From positions 22,830 to 86,829 of the forward strand of contig MU832110.1 in the NCBI GenBank assembly GCA_029204225.1: a stretch of 64,000 nt of DNA, given 5' to 3'. The stretch's first letter is position 1; each line of letters starts with the position of its first letter. The position numbers and the translations under genes were made by a program. The DNA is from Diphasiastrum complanatum. Its lineage: Eukaryota > Streptophyta > Lycopodiopsida > Lycopodiales > Lycopodiaceae. This document shows, in pieces, positions 46,168-58,130 of the stretch. Below the pieces are notes generated by a model. That model saw only the letters and a list, made by a program, of their open reading frames with translations. It was not told the origin of the DNA and ran no database searches.

Positions 46168-47235
46168 TGTTGGATTTACTCCTTCTACTCTCCTAAATCC
46201 CAATTTTAATCTGCCTCCATTGATGCTGTACATTTTCTAACGTTGTCACACAGTCTGCATTCTTACACACAATTTCACGCAGACAAATAAATGGCAAACG
46301 AATCGCAACACTTGTTCGCGACACTATGTAAGAGCCGAAAGGGGACAGTACCTTACCAAATGGCAAAGTGCCCTAAGAGTTTAGACACTTTGTAAAATTT
46401 ACCCTAAAGCCATCCGTAAGAGTGACGCACCTATACATCATCATAAACGTTCATCTGACGTCACACCCTTCCACGCTCGCCGTATGTAGTTGCGCTAACA
46501 GATTGAACAATGATGGCAGTCGCCCACGATCTCCTACAAACAGCACATACACTCTGTACTTTCACATTTGCACACCTATAATATTATGTATATATATTGG
46601 ATACCTTTCGTGTGTTCACTAACGCTGAAGTTATGCAATTTTGATGAAAGAGGTTTGATTCCTCATTATAGATAAAAATAAGCTTTGTAGGGCATGCGGT
46701 TTCGTCCGCTACTGTTTTGTGCTCTACCGCATTATTGACTTGTATACTTGATATACTTAATCTAATACAATAACTTTGTTCTGCATTCAGATCTGTGTCA
46801 ATGTTGCTATGCTTATTCTTCATTTTGTCTGATCTTCCTAGTTGCTCTTTCTGGTAATAGACAATTAACTTTTAGTCTTGTCTTTCGCGAATCATTTGCG
46901 ACTAATTATCAGTCGAGCACAGTCTAGCTCTTTGTGAATCATTCGCGACAGATAATTTGTCTTGCTATTCGTGACAAATTATTCTTCTAGTGCTTCAGCC
47001 ATTCAAAGTTTGGCTACGTAATCTAGAATGACTGTGATTTCTATCACTAAAGTTTCTGCTCATTCTGATAGGCATAGTCATGCTTAGGGAGAGAGTCATT
47101 TAAACTCATTTCCGCTGCGCACGAACATTTTCTGTTCGAGTTTCGTTTCTTGTTCGTGTTTCGTTTCTTGTTCGAGTTTCGTTTCTTGTTCGTATTTTGT
47201 TCGTCATTTATTCTCTCTCTCTCTCTCTCCCAACA
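46168..47235 (+). repeat. Copia LTR, 1068 bp
   Basis: Starts TGTTGG right after the purine tract AAGAGGGAG and ends CCAACA. It holds an 18-bp minisatellite near its right end (47134-47205), a short CT run, and several TTCGCGA words. Confidence 0.85.
47134..47205 (+). repeat. 18-bp minisatellite inside copia LTR
   Basis: Units GTTCGAGTTTCGTTTCTT at 47134-47151, 47152-47169 (G/T variant) and 47170-47187, then a partial unit. It is in the part of the LTR closest to the gag start. Confidence 0.85.
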
Positions 47236-47263
47236 GGTGGTCTCTCTTCAGTTCCTGCAACTA

Positions 47264-47457
47264 TGTCCATGAGTTCATTCAACTCAAGTAAGGATTCCAT
47301 CCTCACTTTCCAGGTAGAGAAGTTTGATGAACTCAATCTATCATTAGTTTCTAACATGATCCCACCATTGGAAGCCATGAATGTAATGATTCTTCAACTT
47401 TTAGGCTTTGTCCTAATTCACCTAGCACTCACTTTCCTCTCAACAAATGATGGATAG
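47264..47457 (+). pseudogene. Copia gag start remnant
   Basis: MSMSSFNSSKDSILTFQVEK followed by FDELNL is like the first residues of plant copia gag (S..S..I.TF..EKFDG.NF). It lies 29 bp right of the LTR. Part of a fossil. Confidence 0.6.
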
Positions 47458-47926
47458 GGAGATCTCAGAAGATCTAGGACCCTAAAACACTTCTATCTTG
47501 AACCTGGCTGGTTTCCAAGCATAGAATGGAAGATTGAACCACATGCAACACTTTGCACACACTAAGAATGGATTACAAACTCAAACCAACCTAAACACAC
47601 TCTTGCTTAAGCTCTCAAACTTTCCAGTAATTGACCAAATCAAGTTATGATGTGAAGAGTTACTTGCATTCTTAGAAAATACACAAGACTAGGCTGCCAA
47701 GAATACCTAGAATTCAACAAACTTGATCAACATACTAAGATATTGATTCAACCTATAAAACCACATGTAAACCACACTTCTAAGAGTTTATAAACTCCAG
47801 CAAATGATAAATACAAGCTCTAGAGGTGAATGAAAGAGCACACTTAGTGAATCACAAGACTAGCTTCACTAGCTTGTCAAATCTTGGTGTTTATATGTAG
47901 ATCTAAGATCACTTCACATGAAAATG
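47458..47926. other. No recognisable gene
   Basis: Interval between the copia gag start and the gypsy A 5' LTR. AT-rich, no feature recognised. Confidence 0.4.
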
Positions 47927-48685
47927 TGTTGAAGGGTTTTCGGATCCCAAGGCAACCCTAACCCTAGTTAATAAGTGAGAGGGATTTGGCACCCTGCGTG
48001 TGTGAGTCCAACTCGATGATCACATAGTTATTTGATTGATTAGTTAAAAGTTAATAAAGGACTTAGGCCTTTTTGCGGGACTTTTAATGTCGCAGGGCCT
48101 AAATGTCAACTTAGTGAATAAAGTTGGGTTTCCCTCCAATTTTGATGGTTCCCAAACTTTTTTAAATTTGAATAAAAAGAGAGGCAAGACTGGACCAATA
48201 GGATTCAAAGGCCAGGGTCCTCCTCTCTACTATAAAAAGGGACCAACTCGAGTTGCTCCTAATGTTCATTTCCTCATTTCAATAAAGCAGATTGGTTCTC
48301 TTTAGAAATGGATTGATGAATGTCCTTGCTCTTCCTCTCTTCTCCTCCATTTCTCATGCTTTCTTTGGATTTTGCTAATTGTTGGATTTGATCGTTATTG
48401 GGATTGTTATTTCTTATGCTTTCTGTGAGAGAGAAAGGGAGAGAGAGAAGAGTTAGTTTCTATCATTGTTGTGAATCTAGGGTTGATGGAAATAGTGTTA
48501 ATGGATGTAGTGTTAATGCTTAGTGTTAATGGATGTTAGTGTTAGATCCTCCATTCATGTTGAAATCTGAACTATATTATCGCTCTCATGGGAATGAACC
48601 TATGCGTGACAACTAACTCCGTCTCTTTGATGCTAGATTAACTAGATCTTGGATTCAGGTTAAGCAAGGAAAGAAACCCACTACA
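47927..48685 (+). repeat. Gypsy A 5' LTR, 759 bp
   Basis: TGTTGAAGG...CCACTACA. Close match to 34405-35166. It includes CTATAAAAAG (48230-48239), AATAAA (48281-48286) and a GA-rich patch near 48425-48450. Confidence 0.95.
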
Positions 48686-48689
48686 ATTT

Positions 48690-48707
48690 TGGTGCCGTTG
48701 CCGGGGA
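48690..48707 (+). other. Gypsy A primer-binding site
   Basis: TGGTGCCGTTGCCGGGGA, one base from the TGGCGCCGTTGCCGGGGA site used by plant Tat/Athila-type gypsy elements, four bases after the LTR. Confidence 0.9.
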
Positions 48708-49914
48708 GCTATGCCAATTTTTCAGTTTGCAGCATGTTTGGTTGATGGTTAGCTTGCATTAGGCATCTTGTCGTGGCATGAATAGTGTTAGATATGCATT
48801 TTAGGGTTAGTTTGGGATTGATTTTGCCTGATTTGAGTGTATTTGCTTGTTTGAAATCTAATCTGATTATTAAACAGGACAAGCTATTCAGATCATCAAT
48901 CTTAAGATTTATTTGGATCTGAGATATCAGAGAAAATAACAAAAATCGGTCAAATATGTCAGATTTGGTCAAAAAGAGGCAAAAAACGTCATCAAAGCTC
49001 AGAACTTTTTACCCTCTTTCAAAAAACCTTCATCGAGTTGCAGACACCTTCGGTTTTGTTTACAGAACCTTCAGTTTGAACGGTGAAGATTACATCCTAG
49101 CAGATTTCCAGAAAGATCAGAAAAACCGTCAAAAAACACTAAAAATTATCAAAACCCTAAAAAATACAGAAAAAGAACCTTTGTCCGATTTACTGTGCTA
49201 AGATGTGATTCAGATCTATCTATTGCCAGGTCGGCGAAGAATAATATCAAAAATAGAAAGGGTATCAGAGGATCAGTTGTCATATTGTCATATTTTTGTC
49301 AAAAAAAGTCACTTTTTTGCAAAATTACCAGTATTACTCTTGATCCTTCGCCAGAACCTTCGCCGAGTTTCCTGAACATTCTATTTATAAAAAAATACTA
49401 TTTTTTGAGTTTGACGAAGATTCTTCTTGATCATATCACAAAAAATCTTGATTTTTACCCTCGCCAGATAACAGAAACTATATTTCCTTGTGTTAGAAAT
49501 CTTCGTCCGGTTTTCCATAGTTTTATCTGTGTCAGATCTTCCATCTGAGAAGTCGGCGAAGATTATTTTCCAAGAAATTGCCAGAAAAGTGTTCAGAGAG
49601 TTTTTTTTTTTCTTCCCAAAATAGCACTGTTGAACCTTCGCCGAGCCAACCTTCGCCTAGTGAACCTTCGCCAGTCCTATTTTTTTTTTGATTTTCCAAG
49701 ATCAAGTCTCTGTCAAAATTTGGATCAAATCTGATATATTCTGAATTGGATTTCGAGAGATTTATGATTTTGATCGAATTTCGGAAAGTTTTTTTATCAT
49801 ATAGAATAAGATTCTTGAAAAGTAGAATAGATCTAGCAGATCTAATCTAAGATAGTTTTTTTTTGAAAAAATCTAGATCCAGTCTCATTATCTATTTGAT
49901 CTAAATTTGTAAAG
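48708..49914 (+). other. Gypsy A leader with CCTTCGCC words
   Basis: A 1.2-kb untranslated leader with many CCTTCGCC/GGCGAAG words (near 49211, 49352, 49364, 49554, 49635, 49651 and 49666) and long T-runs. Short frames here look incidental. Confidence 0.7.
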
Positions 49915-51660
49915 ATGGCTGTCCCTGGAGTTGCTCCTGGAGGTGCTCCACAGGAGGTCAATCCAGTTAGATTTCTACAGATCTATGTTGAATCTTGTGA
50001 GGTCTATGGTGAGATTTATTCTCAAGATAAACTTAAGCTATTTCCTATGGCCTTAAGAGGCGCAGCACAAGATTGGTACTATAACCAAGATGAAACTGAG
50101 CGTACTGATTGGGAGGTTGTTAAATGAGCCCTTATCACACGGTTTAAACTGCGGAAGTTTATGGAAGACCCTTTCCTACTTTTAAGTAAAATTAAAATGG
50201 GAAAGCGGGAAATGGTTCGAGATTACATCGAAAGGGTGAAACGTCTTAGATCTGAATGCGAACCTGAGCTGATTAATGAAAATGCCATGATTATGTGATT
50301 TTTGTCAGGTCTATCTAAACGGATCAGACATGAGCTGAAACGCTATAATGAGTACGCAGTTTTGCAAAATGCTATGGACGATGCAATTCGGGAGGAGGAT
50401 GAAGATTCAGATGATGAGCCGAATGTCAGTATGTTGCCTTATACAGCAGGGCAGACTACTACGACATCCACCACTATTGCATCAAAAAATGCCAATGCTA
50501 CTGCAGAAATGATGCTCAATGAGTTCGAGAAACTTGGGAAGACCCAGCAGAAACAGATGGAAAAGTTTTAGTTGCAATTTGATGAGAAGATCAAGGCATT
50601 GGAAAATTTCTACGGAGAAGCGAACAAGGAACCTGAGAAGTTTGCAAAGACTTTTCCTACCAGGAAAAATATCCGGTGTTCTATTTGTACAGGAAATCAC
50701 ACAGTGAACGAGTGTCCTCAATTGAAAAAACAAATGGAAATCAGTGTTTTCCATCTGTGTAATTCACCTGACTATGAGACTGCTTTTTGCAACTTCAACC
50801 CTCGAATAGTTCAGCAACGGTATGCCCATATGGGATATCGAGGTCCACAATAGCAGCAAGACTGCGACAATCTACTCTTGGATACCCGGAATGTCTAGCT
50901 TTGCCTGCCCCACCAAAACACTTCACTCCTCCTGCCAATTTGATGGAACCAGAACCTTACGGAAGTGTTGAGCAATGGAACTATGGTAATGATCAGGAAG
51001 GTGAATCTTCAGAACAGTATGCCATTTATGTTGCCTCTCAACAACAAGCCTCGAGAAATTGGACCAGAGCACCACTTGGATGCTTTGCATGTGGAGAAAA
51101 TCACAGAGTTGTAGAATGCGCAAATAAAAAAAAATTTGTACCATTCTGTCGTGATTGTGGATATGGGCATTGCTATAAAGACTGTCAGCAAAAACAAAAA
51201 CACCACCAGCTGCAGCACCTGTAAATTTGATAACCATCAAGCAAGGACCAATAGCTCCAAATGAACCAAGTGCACCCTTGATGGTGGTCACCAAAGCACA
51301 AAAGCAAAAAGAACCAGTAGTGGATTCAGTACCTGCTGATTCTATTCCATTGAACGAAACACCAACATCGGGAGTCTATCCAAATATTAATGCAGAAAAA
51401 CGAAGATATCAGGATATGAGATAGTGGATTAAACATCTGCAAGAAGAAGAGGAACTTGAAGCTGCTAAAGTAACAGTTGAAGTTTGGTCTTCACCATTGC
51501 AGCCTCCAAGAAATTTACGTACGGATATGAATGATCAATTACATCATCACGAAGAACCCTTCAAGATGATTGAACCGAAAGCACCGCATACAGAATTACT
51601 CATGAACATTTTGTCTAGCAAGATCAATATTTCAGTGGGAGAGTTCCAAAAGTTGGTGCC
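49915..51660 (+). pseudogene. Gypsy A gag with three zinc knuckles
   Basis: Start MAVPGVAPGGAPQEVNPVRF; a retrotransposon gag core follows (KLKLFPMALRGAAQDWYYNQ). Three zinc-binding motifs are seen: CSICTGNHTVNEC (50677-50715), CFACGENHRVVEC (51081-51119) and CRDCGYGHCYKDC (51147-51185). A diverged copy of this region is at 22.27-23.33 kb. Part of a fossil. Confidence 0.85.
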
Positions 51661-51699
51661 AAAAGGTAAAGAAGTCTTAGCGCAAAAGTTAGCTAAAAA

Positions 51700-52330
51700 A
51701 GAATTAGAAGTCCACCAGGAGCCACTTTTTTGTGATGGATTTGAAGAATCTAACGATGTACTCCATGTTGGAGCAGCTTGGGAAAGTGAACAAAATAATA
51801 TCACTCTACCGATACAACATAGACAATTCTCTAAAGAAACAACCGTGATAGATGGCGGTTCAGGAATTAACCTGATTTCTACAAAGCTATGTACAAAATG
51901 GGGCCTTACAAAGATTAAGCCTGCCACTTTTGCTATTAAGCTAGCGGATCAAATGACAGTTCGTCCACGAGGAATGGTGGAAGATATACATGTTAGGATT
52001 GCAGGAGTATAGTTCGTCATTACTTTCGTCATGATGGACTTACCAGAAGCACCAAATGTCTACCGAGTTCTATTAGGATGTCCATGGTTACGAGTTGCGC
52101 AAGTAATTGATAACTGGAATACCGGAAAAATCACTTTTGAAAATAGTGAACGTGCAGTTAAAGTTGATCCTACGACTTGGACTATCAAACCAGTGGTTCA
52201 AAAAGCAGATGACGACTCATCAACAATGAATCACACTTGTGATCGACCAGAGAAAAAATTGAGAGTTCACTACGATTCTCAAATGGATACTGTCAATTGG
52301 AATGAAGCTCTTGCAACAATTGTACAGTAG
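51700..52330 (+). pseudogene. Gypsy A aspartic protease region
   Basis: VIDGGSGINLISTKLCTKWG near 51847 is a retropepsin-like active site (D-G-G-S-G), followed by the DLPEAPNVYRVLLGCPWLR block. Part of a fossil. Confidence 0.75.
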
Positions 52331-52731
52331 GATATATGTGTCAACAAGATATTCAATCAGAGTTGAGCGAGATTTCCTTATTAGATCGAACTTTGGATAC
52401 GCCAATCACGTTTTCACTAAATGTGTTGAATGTAGCCTGGATATCAACAAAACCTATACCAGATCCAATTGAAGATGATCTCATACCAGTGAGCCATGTC
52501 TTAACTTATGATGGCAATGCAGAACTTACGAATGAACAGATTCTACATAACATGGATCCGACCAGATTTGGAGTGCGTAATGTTCGTGATGAACCAACAA
52601 TCAAATCGTCCAAAGCAGTTATATTGAAGGGAGGCAGGATCACAGGTTCGATAACAAAGAAACAAGCTAAGCAACACTATAATACGGTCCTGAAATAGGA
52701 AAATCCCCCTTAAAAGATCGATTCAAAGGAA

Positions 52732-53958
52732 GTGCCACCTTTATTGGATAAAGGCAAAGGAAAAGTCAAGAATGATCCTTCAAGCCAGATTTCCAGCAAG
52801 ACATCATCGTCTAGGAAGTCTTCACCTGTGAAGAAAGATTTATCATCCCGAAAGTCATCACCTCCACGAACAATTCCTACTAAGAAGGCTAAACGAAGAT
52901 CCAAGACAAGTCCTTTCGAAAAAGAACAGGCAAATGTAGTCCAGCATGATATGCCAGAGCATTTTAAACGTTATACACTGGATGATGTAGTTATTATGTT
53001 ACCTAAACCACATCGTGAACCTGAAGAACACATGCCGGAATCTAGAGAGGTTTATGATGGCCCAGTTAGGACGCAGCCAATGAATCTTGCTGAACCAGGA
53101 GAACCAAAAAAGATTGTACAAGTGGGATCACAACTTACTCCTGAACAGTATCAAGCACTCCATCTGTTACTTATTAAGTATCAAGATTGCTTTGCATGGA
53201 CTTATCAAGATTTGAAGGGTATTTTGACATCAGTGATTGAACATACCATACCTTTAGTACCTGATGCAGTACCAAAGGTTACAAAGTTTTATCACTGTAA
53301 TCCTAATGTGGCAGATCTGATAAAGAAAGAACTTCAGAGATTACTTGACGCCAATTTCGTTTATGAGATCGAGCATACAAAATGGATTTCACCGATTGTC
53401 ATTGTTCCTAAGAAAAATGGGAAATTGCGAATGTGTGTGAATCACAAAGCATTGAATAAAGTGACACGGAAGGATCACTTTCCGTTACCTTTTACTGAAA
53501 GCATTTTGGATCGCCTTGCTGGAGCAGAAGCTTATAGTTTCCTGGATGGATTTAGTGGTTACAACCAGGTTAAGATTGCACCTGTCGATCGCCACAAAAC
53601 TGCTTTCGCAACAGAAGGGGACACCTATGCTTACAAAGTAATGTCGTTTGGACTTTGTAATGCACCAAGTTTATTCCAAAGAGTAATGCAATTTGCTTTT
53701 AAAGATTATCGACAGAAATTCCTTGAAATTTACTTGGACGACTTGGGAGTTCATAGTACAAATACAGACCACCTGGATCGATTGGAGAAAGTATTTGAAA
53801 GATGCCGCAAATATCAGATTTCTCTAAATCCAGAAAAATGCCAAATATGGGTTTTGCACGGCTTTGTGCTTGGACATGTGATATCAAGACATGGTATTGC
53901 CACCGATTATTCTAAGATCAAAGTTATTGTAGAATTGCCACCGCCAGCAACAATTTGA
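52732..53958 (+). pseudogene. Gypsy A reverse transcriptase
   Basis: A long open frame. A K/S-rich linker (SSSRKSSPVKKDLSSRKSSP) precedes the RT, whose blocks are LRMCVNHKALNKVTRKDHFP, YSFLDGFSGYNQVKIAP, KVMSFGLCNAPSLFQRVMQF and the catalytic YLDD (53731-53742). Part of a fossil element. Confidence 0.9.
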
Positions 53959-54119
53959 GGAGTTCATGCGAACTACTATTGAATTTTTATTATCTTCTTT
54001 GCGGATTCAACACGACCTATATACAAACTAACTATTGTTCCTATTTGGACAGTAGAGGCGTTAGAAGCCTTTGAAAAGTTAAAAAAAGCATTATCTTCAG
54101 CACCAATACTGCGTTCTCC

Positions 54120-54540
54120 AGATTGGACACTAGAGTTTCATGTTCATACGGATGCCTCAAAATACGCCATTGGATCAGTTTTGACGCAGCCAGGTGACTA
54201 TAAGAAGGATCATCCCATACGATTTACAAGCAGACAGCTTACAGATCCAGAGAAGAATTATTCAACAACAGAATGTGAAGTGCTAGCCATGATTTTTTCT
54301 GTTCAAAAATTTTGTCACTACCTCATGGAAACGCACTTTGCATTTTATACGGATCATCACCCATTACTATACTTGGTAAACAAGACGTGTAATACTGGAC
54401 GTATTGCAAGATGGTTATTATTATTGACTGAATTTGACTTTCGAATTGTGGTTAGAAAGGGAAAGCAACATTATCTAGCCGATCACGTATCACGAATTGA
54501 ATCCCCACCAGTTAATATTGAAGTGGATGATGAATTGCCA
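54120..54540 (+). pseudogene. Gypsy A RNase H
   Basis: HTDASKYAIGSVLTQ, NYSTTECEVLAMIFSVQKF and FYTDHHPLLYLVNK are the RNase H blocks, ending with KQHYLADHVSRIE, the usual bridge to integrase. Part of a fossil. Confidence 0.9.
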
Positions 54541-54639
54541 GATGCTGCGTTGTTCTATGTTGAAGCAATACCTGAGTGGGCGGCAGATATTGTTGAGTAC
54601 CTGATGCTAGGACAACCGAATGACTCTTTGACAAAAGTA

Positions 54640-55175
54640 CAGAAGAGACAATTGATCCATAAGGCTCAACCTTATCAATTAATTGCAGGACAATTATACC
54701 GTCATGGATCAGATAATATTTTGCAAGGATGTGTTTTACTACATGAAGTACCAGATTTAATCATGTTTTTACATGATGGCATGGGTGGAGGACACTTCTC
54801 TACAAATATTACTGTTCGCAAACTTTTGCAATCCGGTTGTTGGTGGCCTACGCTTCATAAGGACACTGAAAATTTTATTCAGACAGGTGATGTTTGCTAG
54901 CGAGCACAACGCCTACTCGACAAAATTATGAACCCTTACATCCGATTTTATCGCAAGCACTGTTTGAAAAATGGGGATTGGATTATGTTGGTCCTATTCA
55001 TCCTGCCGCGCAAGGATCTCAGGCCCGATACATTATCGTCGCAGCTGATTATATGACCAAGTGGGTTGAAGCCAAAGTTGTCAAAGTGGCTGATGCGAAA
55101 TCTACGGCCAAGTTTCTATTATAATCAGATTTGGATGTCCGATCGAAATTGTCAGTGACCGAGGTACACACTTTG
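54640..55175 (+). pseudogene. Gypsy A integrase N-terminal part
   Basis: HDGMGGGHFSTNITVRKLL is the H2C2 side, then WGLDYVGPIHPAA and ADYMTKWVEAK from the catalytic core. The element ends in the core, against the minus-strand neighbour. Part of a fossil. Confidence 0.85.
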
Positions 55176-55177
55176 TT

Positions 55178-55596
55178 ACATATTGTTGCACATCCTTTTT
55201 CATACTGGGCCAGAAAAACTGCCTACGAAGAAGCTCATAGGTCTTCTGTATGCCTGGGTGTCCCACACTAGGATTGTCATGACATTCATATAGGACCTGC
55301 TGCTTATAGTCCTCTGAACTGAGAACACATACTCTATCTCTATAGAGCAAGTACTCATCCTGAATGGAATACCGTTTCCATTTGAATCCTTGAGTCAACT
55401 GACCCTCAACCATTGGGGTTTGCTGGGGTAATACAGGCTCAGAATCCTCAACGTCATCTGACGTATACGCGGACTCATCATCATCCTCAACGGAAGCTGT
55501 CGTATTCTTAGATGAACTCTCACCAGCCCCAAGAACTGGTTCTAGAGTCTGTAATTGTTTGCTCTGGACTGAGTTCCAGATAATAGAATGCATCAT
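55178..55596 (-). pseudogene. Gypsy B integrase H2C2 piece (minus)
   Basis: YECHDNPSVGHPGIQKTYEL and RRQFFWPSMKKDVQQYVTKC, the zinc-binding start of integrase. Preceded by an acidic linker (VEDDDESAYTSDDVEDSEP). Part of a fossil. Confidence 0.85.
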
Positions 55597-55611
55597 GCTG
55601 GCACTTCCCTC

Positions 55612-56337
55612 TCAAGGACTCGAGTAACTCATGTGACCCAAATCTGCTACTTCTTCCACGAAGAATTCACACTTGGATTCTTTAGCATAAAGCTTATGCT
55701 TTCTGAGCAGTCGAAACACCTTCATGAGGTGTTTTAGATGCTCCTTCCTCGTTTTACTATAGACGAGGATGTCATCTAAAAATACGACTACAAACTTATC
55801 CAAGTATGGTCTAAGGACACTGTTCATCAAGGTCATAAAGGTAGCTGGAGTATTTGTGAGCCCAAATCGCATCACCTTAAACTCATAATGCCCATGACAA
55901 GTCCTAAAAGCTATTTTTGGGACATCTTCCAATTTTATACGGACTTGATGATATTCCGATCTGAGGTCTATTTTACTGAAAAACTTAGCCCCGTTGAGTT
56001 GATCAAACAACTCGTCTGCCCAAGGCATAGGGTAGTTATTCTTAATTGTGACTTTATTGAGGGCTCTATAATCTATGCAAAGACACATAGACCCCTCTTT
56101 CTTTTTCACCAAAAGTACTGGTGAGGCCCATGGTGAACTACTGGTCTGAATTTGGCCTTTCCCAAGATAATTTGGTAACTGCCTAGTTATTTCTTCATCC
56201 TTTGTTCGGCTGACTCGATACAGAGGTTTAGAAACAAGTGTTGTACCTGGTACTAGGTTTATTACATGATCTACCTCTCTGCTAGGTGGTAAACCATGTG
56301 GAAAATCTTTAGGAAAAACATTTTTAAATTTAGACAA
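55612..56337 (-). pseudogene. Gypsy B reverse transcriptase (minus)
   Basis: Open frame with [51 protein letters not shown] and [18 protein letters not shown]. Part of a fossil. Confidence 0.9.
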
Positions 56338-56514
56338 TAAAGTTTCTAATTTACTGATTTTCTATTGTAAAGAACTGGAAATAGAAACTTCAAGAATAAA
56401 CTGAAAGTCACATAAGAATACCTGATGGTCGTCGTCTCCGATTAGCTGACAGAGCTCTGAACTGCAGACCATAGGGCTGTTGGGAACATCATGCTCCCCA
56501 TGCAACTGGATCTC

Positions 56515-57285
56515 TCAGCCTTTATGCTGAAAGTTGAGGGTGTCTTCCTGATAGTTTCTATGGAGGGAAGGTCCTAAACTGTAGAGCCAATCTCTCCCGA
56601 GAACAATGTCTGTGCGATCCAGATGCATCATCTGAAAGTTTATTTCATCTTGGTACCCCTGAATACCAAGATTTAAGCTACTTACCATAGTTTCCCAGAT
56701 TTTCTTATCTTCACCCTTAGCTAGTGAAACTATGTAAGTATTGCTAACTAGGTACTTCTGGAAGTTCAAGTTTTTTTTAACTAGGGTGTAGTTGATGAGA
56801 TTATGGGTTGCCCCATCATCAACCACAACTCTAACTGACTGGTTACCAACTTTCCCATGCATACATACTAGGTCATGTGGCCCAAAGTTGAAGGGTCTCG
56901 CTAGCATTACGGAGGTCAGTTGGCAACAGTGTTCATGGTCTTCATGATACACTTTGATCTCGGAAGCTACCGAGTCACTGGGAAAACTTACAGTCTCAAC
57001 AAGATGAACTTGTTTCTTATCTTTTTTATCTTTCTTAGTGAAAGGCCCCTTGGGACACTGTCTGACTATGTGTCCCTTGCCCATACACACAAAGCACAAA
57101 CATTCTTGTTTGGCTTTCTCAAAATCTTCTGGTTCTAAGGGCTGTATGAGTGAAGGGCGTTTTTGAAGAGCTTCACCTTTAGTTTTATCTTCTTTCTTTC
57201 TTTTTAAAAATTTCTTTTTAAATTGGAAGTTTTTCTGAGGAGGCTGTTCAGAAAGGGGCCGATGTCTCGTCCTCTTCCTACCCAC
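56515..57285 (-). pseudogene. Gypsy B CCHC and protease (minus)
   Basis: CFVCMGKGHIVRQC zinc knuckle followed by VVDDGATHNLINYTLVKK and GRDWLYSLGPSLHRNY, matching the plus copy at 12.3-12.9 kb. Part of a fossil. Confidence 0.85.
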
Positions 57286-57379
57286 TGAATCATCATAGAT
57301 TTGAGCATATATGAGAGCTTGCTCAAGGGTAGTAGGCGAGTTTCTCTGGACCTCAGGCCACGGACAAACCCTTTGATTT

Positions 57380-57940
57380 TCTGATAATCATCCATATTTT
57401 TAATTTTTAAAATTGCTTCTCGCGGTACTGCAAGATATATTGGATTAGGGACTTGTCCATTACTGTTCTCTCCCAGGCTTCCCAGGCCCTATCAGTTCAT
57501 TTTTTGGTAAGAATTCTCTTAGGAAGGCTTCTTCAAAGGCCTTCCATGACCGGAAAGTCTGCCCAGTCTCCTGGAGATTTAACCACCACTTATAGGCCAT
57601 GGGCCCTTAGGAAAGACTAGCCTCTATTGCTTGCAAAAGGTCAAGGGTCTGTTTAAGAACATGAATGTTCTTCCATTTGCTGAGGGAGGTTTGTAGAATG
57701 TCTGCATTTCTATCCTTCTCTTCCCCAATAAAAGTAGGAGGCTTTAAAGACATTGGGGTGAGACCGTAGAGTCTCACCCGAAACTGATGGAAGTGGAGAA
57801 GGGGACAACTGAGAAGTGGAGGGAAGGCTTCCTTTCGCGGAACTCAAAATCAAGCCTTTGAGTTCAGTGAACGAGTCATCCACACTGGACTTGAAATTGG
57901 CTAATGCCAACTTCAGTTCATCCACCTCTGTTACCAAGTG
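57380..57940 (-). pseudogene. Gypsy B gag remnant (minus)
   Basis: VDELKLALANFKSSVDDSFT, LKGLILSSAKGSLPSTS and later gag blocks parallel 11.5-12.1 kb. Part of a fossil. Confidence 0.8.
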
Positions 57941-58130
57941 AAAAACTGCTCCTTGGTAACCAATTCGTCGAGTTCTTCGGCGAACTGTTCCTGTTCTTCC
58001 ATTTCCATTGGTTCTTCCCCCTTAACTGAAAGCCAAGGCTTCTGTTTCAAGTTCGTCGATGCCTCTCTTCGGGGGGTGATCAGGTCCCTAAGGAGTGGTC
58101 ATTTTCAGAACTAAAAGAGAGGTACCTTAA

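Larger units (their letters stand above)
43975..47457 (+). mobile_element. Ty1/copia element with single internal LTR
   Basis: A copia pol end (integrase tail, RT, RNase H; 43.97-46.16 kb) runs into a purine tract and an LTR (46168-47235), which is followed by text resembling the start of a copia gag (47264-47457). A left LTR is not visible. The arrangement is that of a tandem or recombined element. Broken, perhaps ten interruptions. Confidence 0.85.
47927..55175 (+). mobile_element. Ty3/gypsy element A, left part
   Basis: 5' LTR, primer-binding site, long leader, gag with several zinc knuckles, protease, RT, RNase H and integrase start, in that order. The RT signature IYLDDLGVHS with FLDGFSGYNQVKI and the integrase WGLDYVGPI point to the non-chromovirus plant gypsy group (Tat/Athila-like). 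It ends at about 55175 against the minus-strand gypsy B copy. Broken, with several interruptions. Relatively young by eye, as long stretches of pol stay open. Confidence 0.95.
55178..58130 (-). mobile_element. Ty3/gypsy element B, broken copy (minus)
   Basis: Same family as the copy at 11.3-15.4 kb, reading gag, CCHC, protease, RT and an integrase H2C2 piece on the minus strand. It ends at about 55178 against gypsy A. Broken, with several interruptions; shorter than the plus copy. Its 5' LTR is uncertain (see 58131-60165). Confidence 0.9.

Noticed and set aside
48956-49201. 81-codon frame in the gypsy A leader
   Set aside because: Lysine-rich text in an AT-rich leader, absent from the other copies; probably incidental.
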